Translations under genes and position numbers: made by a program
DNA from: Burkholderiales bacterium
GTDB taxonomy: Bacteria > Pseudomonadota > Gammaproteobacteria > Burkholderiales > Burkholderiaceae_C
NCBI GenBank assembly: GCA_005793295.1
Contig: SXSX01000130.1
Span: forward strand, 1 to 6,426
DNA: 6,426 nucleotides
Reading direction: 5' to 3'
The notes under the pieces: generated by a model
Databases searched by the model: none
Seen by the model: the letters and a program-made list of their open reading frames with translations, nothing else
What the model was told of the DNA's origin: nothing
Part shown: positions 6,332 through 6,426 of the stretch, one piece after another
How positions within the stretch are numbered: the stretch's first letter is position 1
Layout: each line of letters starts with the position of its first letter

Positions 6332-6426
6332 TTAATTTAACTGTTTTTGAATAAGCGTCTTGGCGTAGTCCGTCGGAGTCAGTCCTCCAAGGGATCGTTT
6401 AGGTCTCTCTTCGTTGTATTCCTTTC
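6332..6426 (-). CDS. IS3-family transposase (OrfB, DDE/rve integrase core), C-terminal 30 residues
   Basis: Only the end of the gene is present. The visible residues KEYNEERPKRSLGGLTPTDY, followed by ten more before TAA at 6334-6332, match the highly conserved IS3-family OrfB ending (YNxxRPHxSLGGLTPxEFA). The catalytic DDE residues lie upstream, outside the window. The gene is oriented towards the type I secretion operon, so transcription of the transposase could read into it. The stop is in a different frame from the truncated TolC gene, so no fusion protein is made. Confidence 0.93.
   Translation of the reverse strand, partial: KEYNEERPKRSLGGLTPTDYAKTLIQKQLN

Larger units (their letters stand above)
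6291..6426 (-). mobile_element. IS3-family insertion sequence, 3' (right) end, continuing beyond the window
   Basis: The transposase tail at 6332-6426 is followed by about 40 bases of non-coding, C/G-run-rich sequence. It ends where the TolC-like reading frame begins to match its family (about 6285-6290). On the plus strand 6291-6320 (tccccccagtttcagtagca...) looks like a terminal inverted repeat of an IS3-family element. The opposite end is not in the window, so neither the inverted repeat nor a 3-4 bp target duplication can be confirmed, and the boundary is accurate to only a few bases. Confidence 0.75.

Overview
The window comes from a Gram-negative bacterium. It encodes a TolC-type outer-membrane protein, a periplasmic adaptor and a peptidoglycan-anchoring OmpA-like domain. 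Base composition is moderate, roughly half G+C by eye. The protein style and the IS3-family tail would fit a proteobacterium, perhaps a betaproteobacterium, but that placement is a weak inference. All supported genes lie on the minus strand, so transcription runs from right to left. There is no gene-free stretch longer than 300 bases.

Layout in the direction of transcription: (1) 6426-~6291, the 3' end of an IS3-family insertion sequence, with the last 30 residues of its DDE transposase. (2) ~6290-5122, a TolC-family outer-membrane channel gene whose 5' end, including the signal peptide, is cut off by the IS. (3) 5112-4351, a MotB/SiiA-like inner-membrane protein with one membrane helix, a coiled coil, a Ser/Ala/Pro linker and a divergent OmpA-like domain. 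(4) 4354-3089, a HlyD-family membrane-fusion protein. (5) 3065-1629, a MotA/TolQ/ExbB-like (SiiB-like) proton-channel protein with a long, probably cytoplasmic, coiled-coil tail. (6) 1613-1, the first 538 residues of a large RTX-repeat adhesin that runs off the window. Gaps are 9 bp, a 4-bp overlap, 23 bp and 15 bp, so genes 2-6 look like one operon.

Together this is a type I secretion locus for a giant repeat adhesin, with an added proton-motive-force channel pair. The best known parallel is the Salmonella SPI-4 system (SiiA/SiiB proton channel, SiiC outer-membrane channel, SiiD adaptor, SiiE adhesin, SiiF ABC transporter). Here the two channel genes are separated by the adaptor gene, the adhesin is RTX-type, and no ABC transporter is visible. 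The model is that the adaptor, an unseen ABC ATPase and the TolC protein export the adhesin, while the MotA/MotB-like pair uses ion flow to act on its retention or release. The IS insertion probably disables the TolC gene and separates the operon from its native promoter, so this copy may be decaying or dependent on IS read-through.
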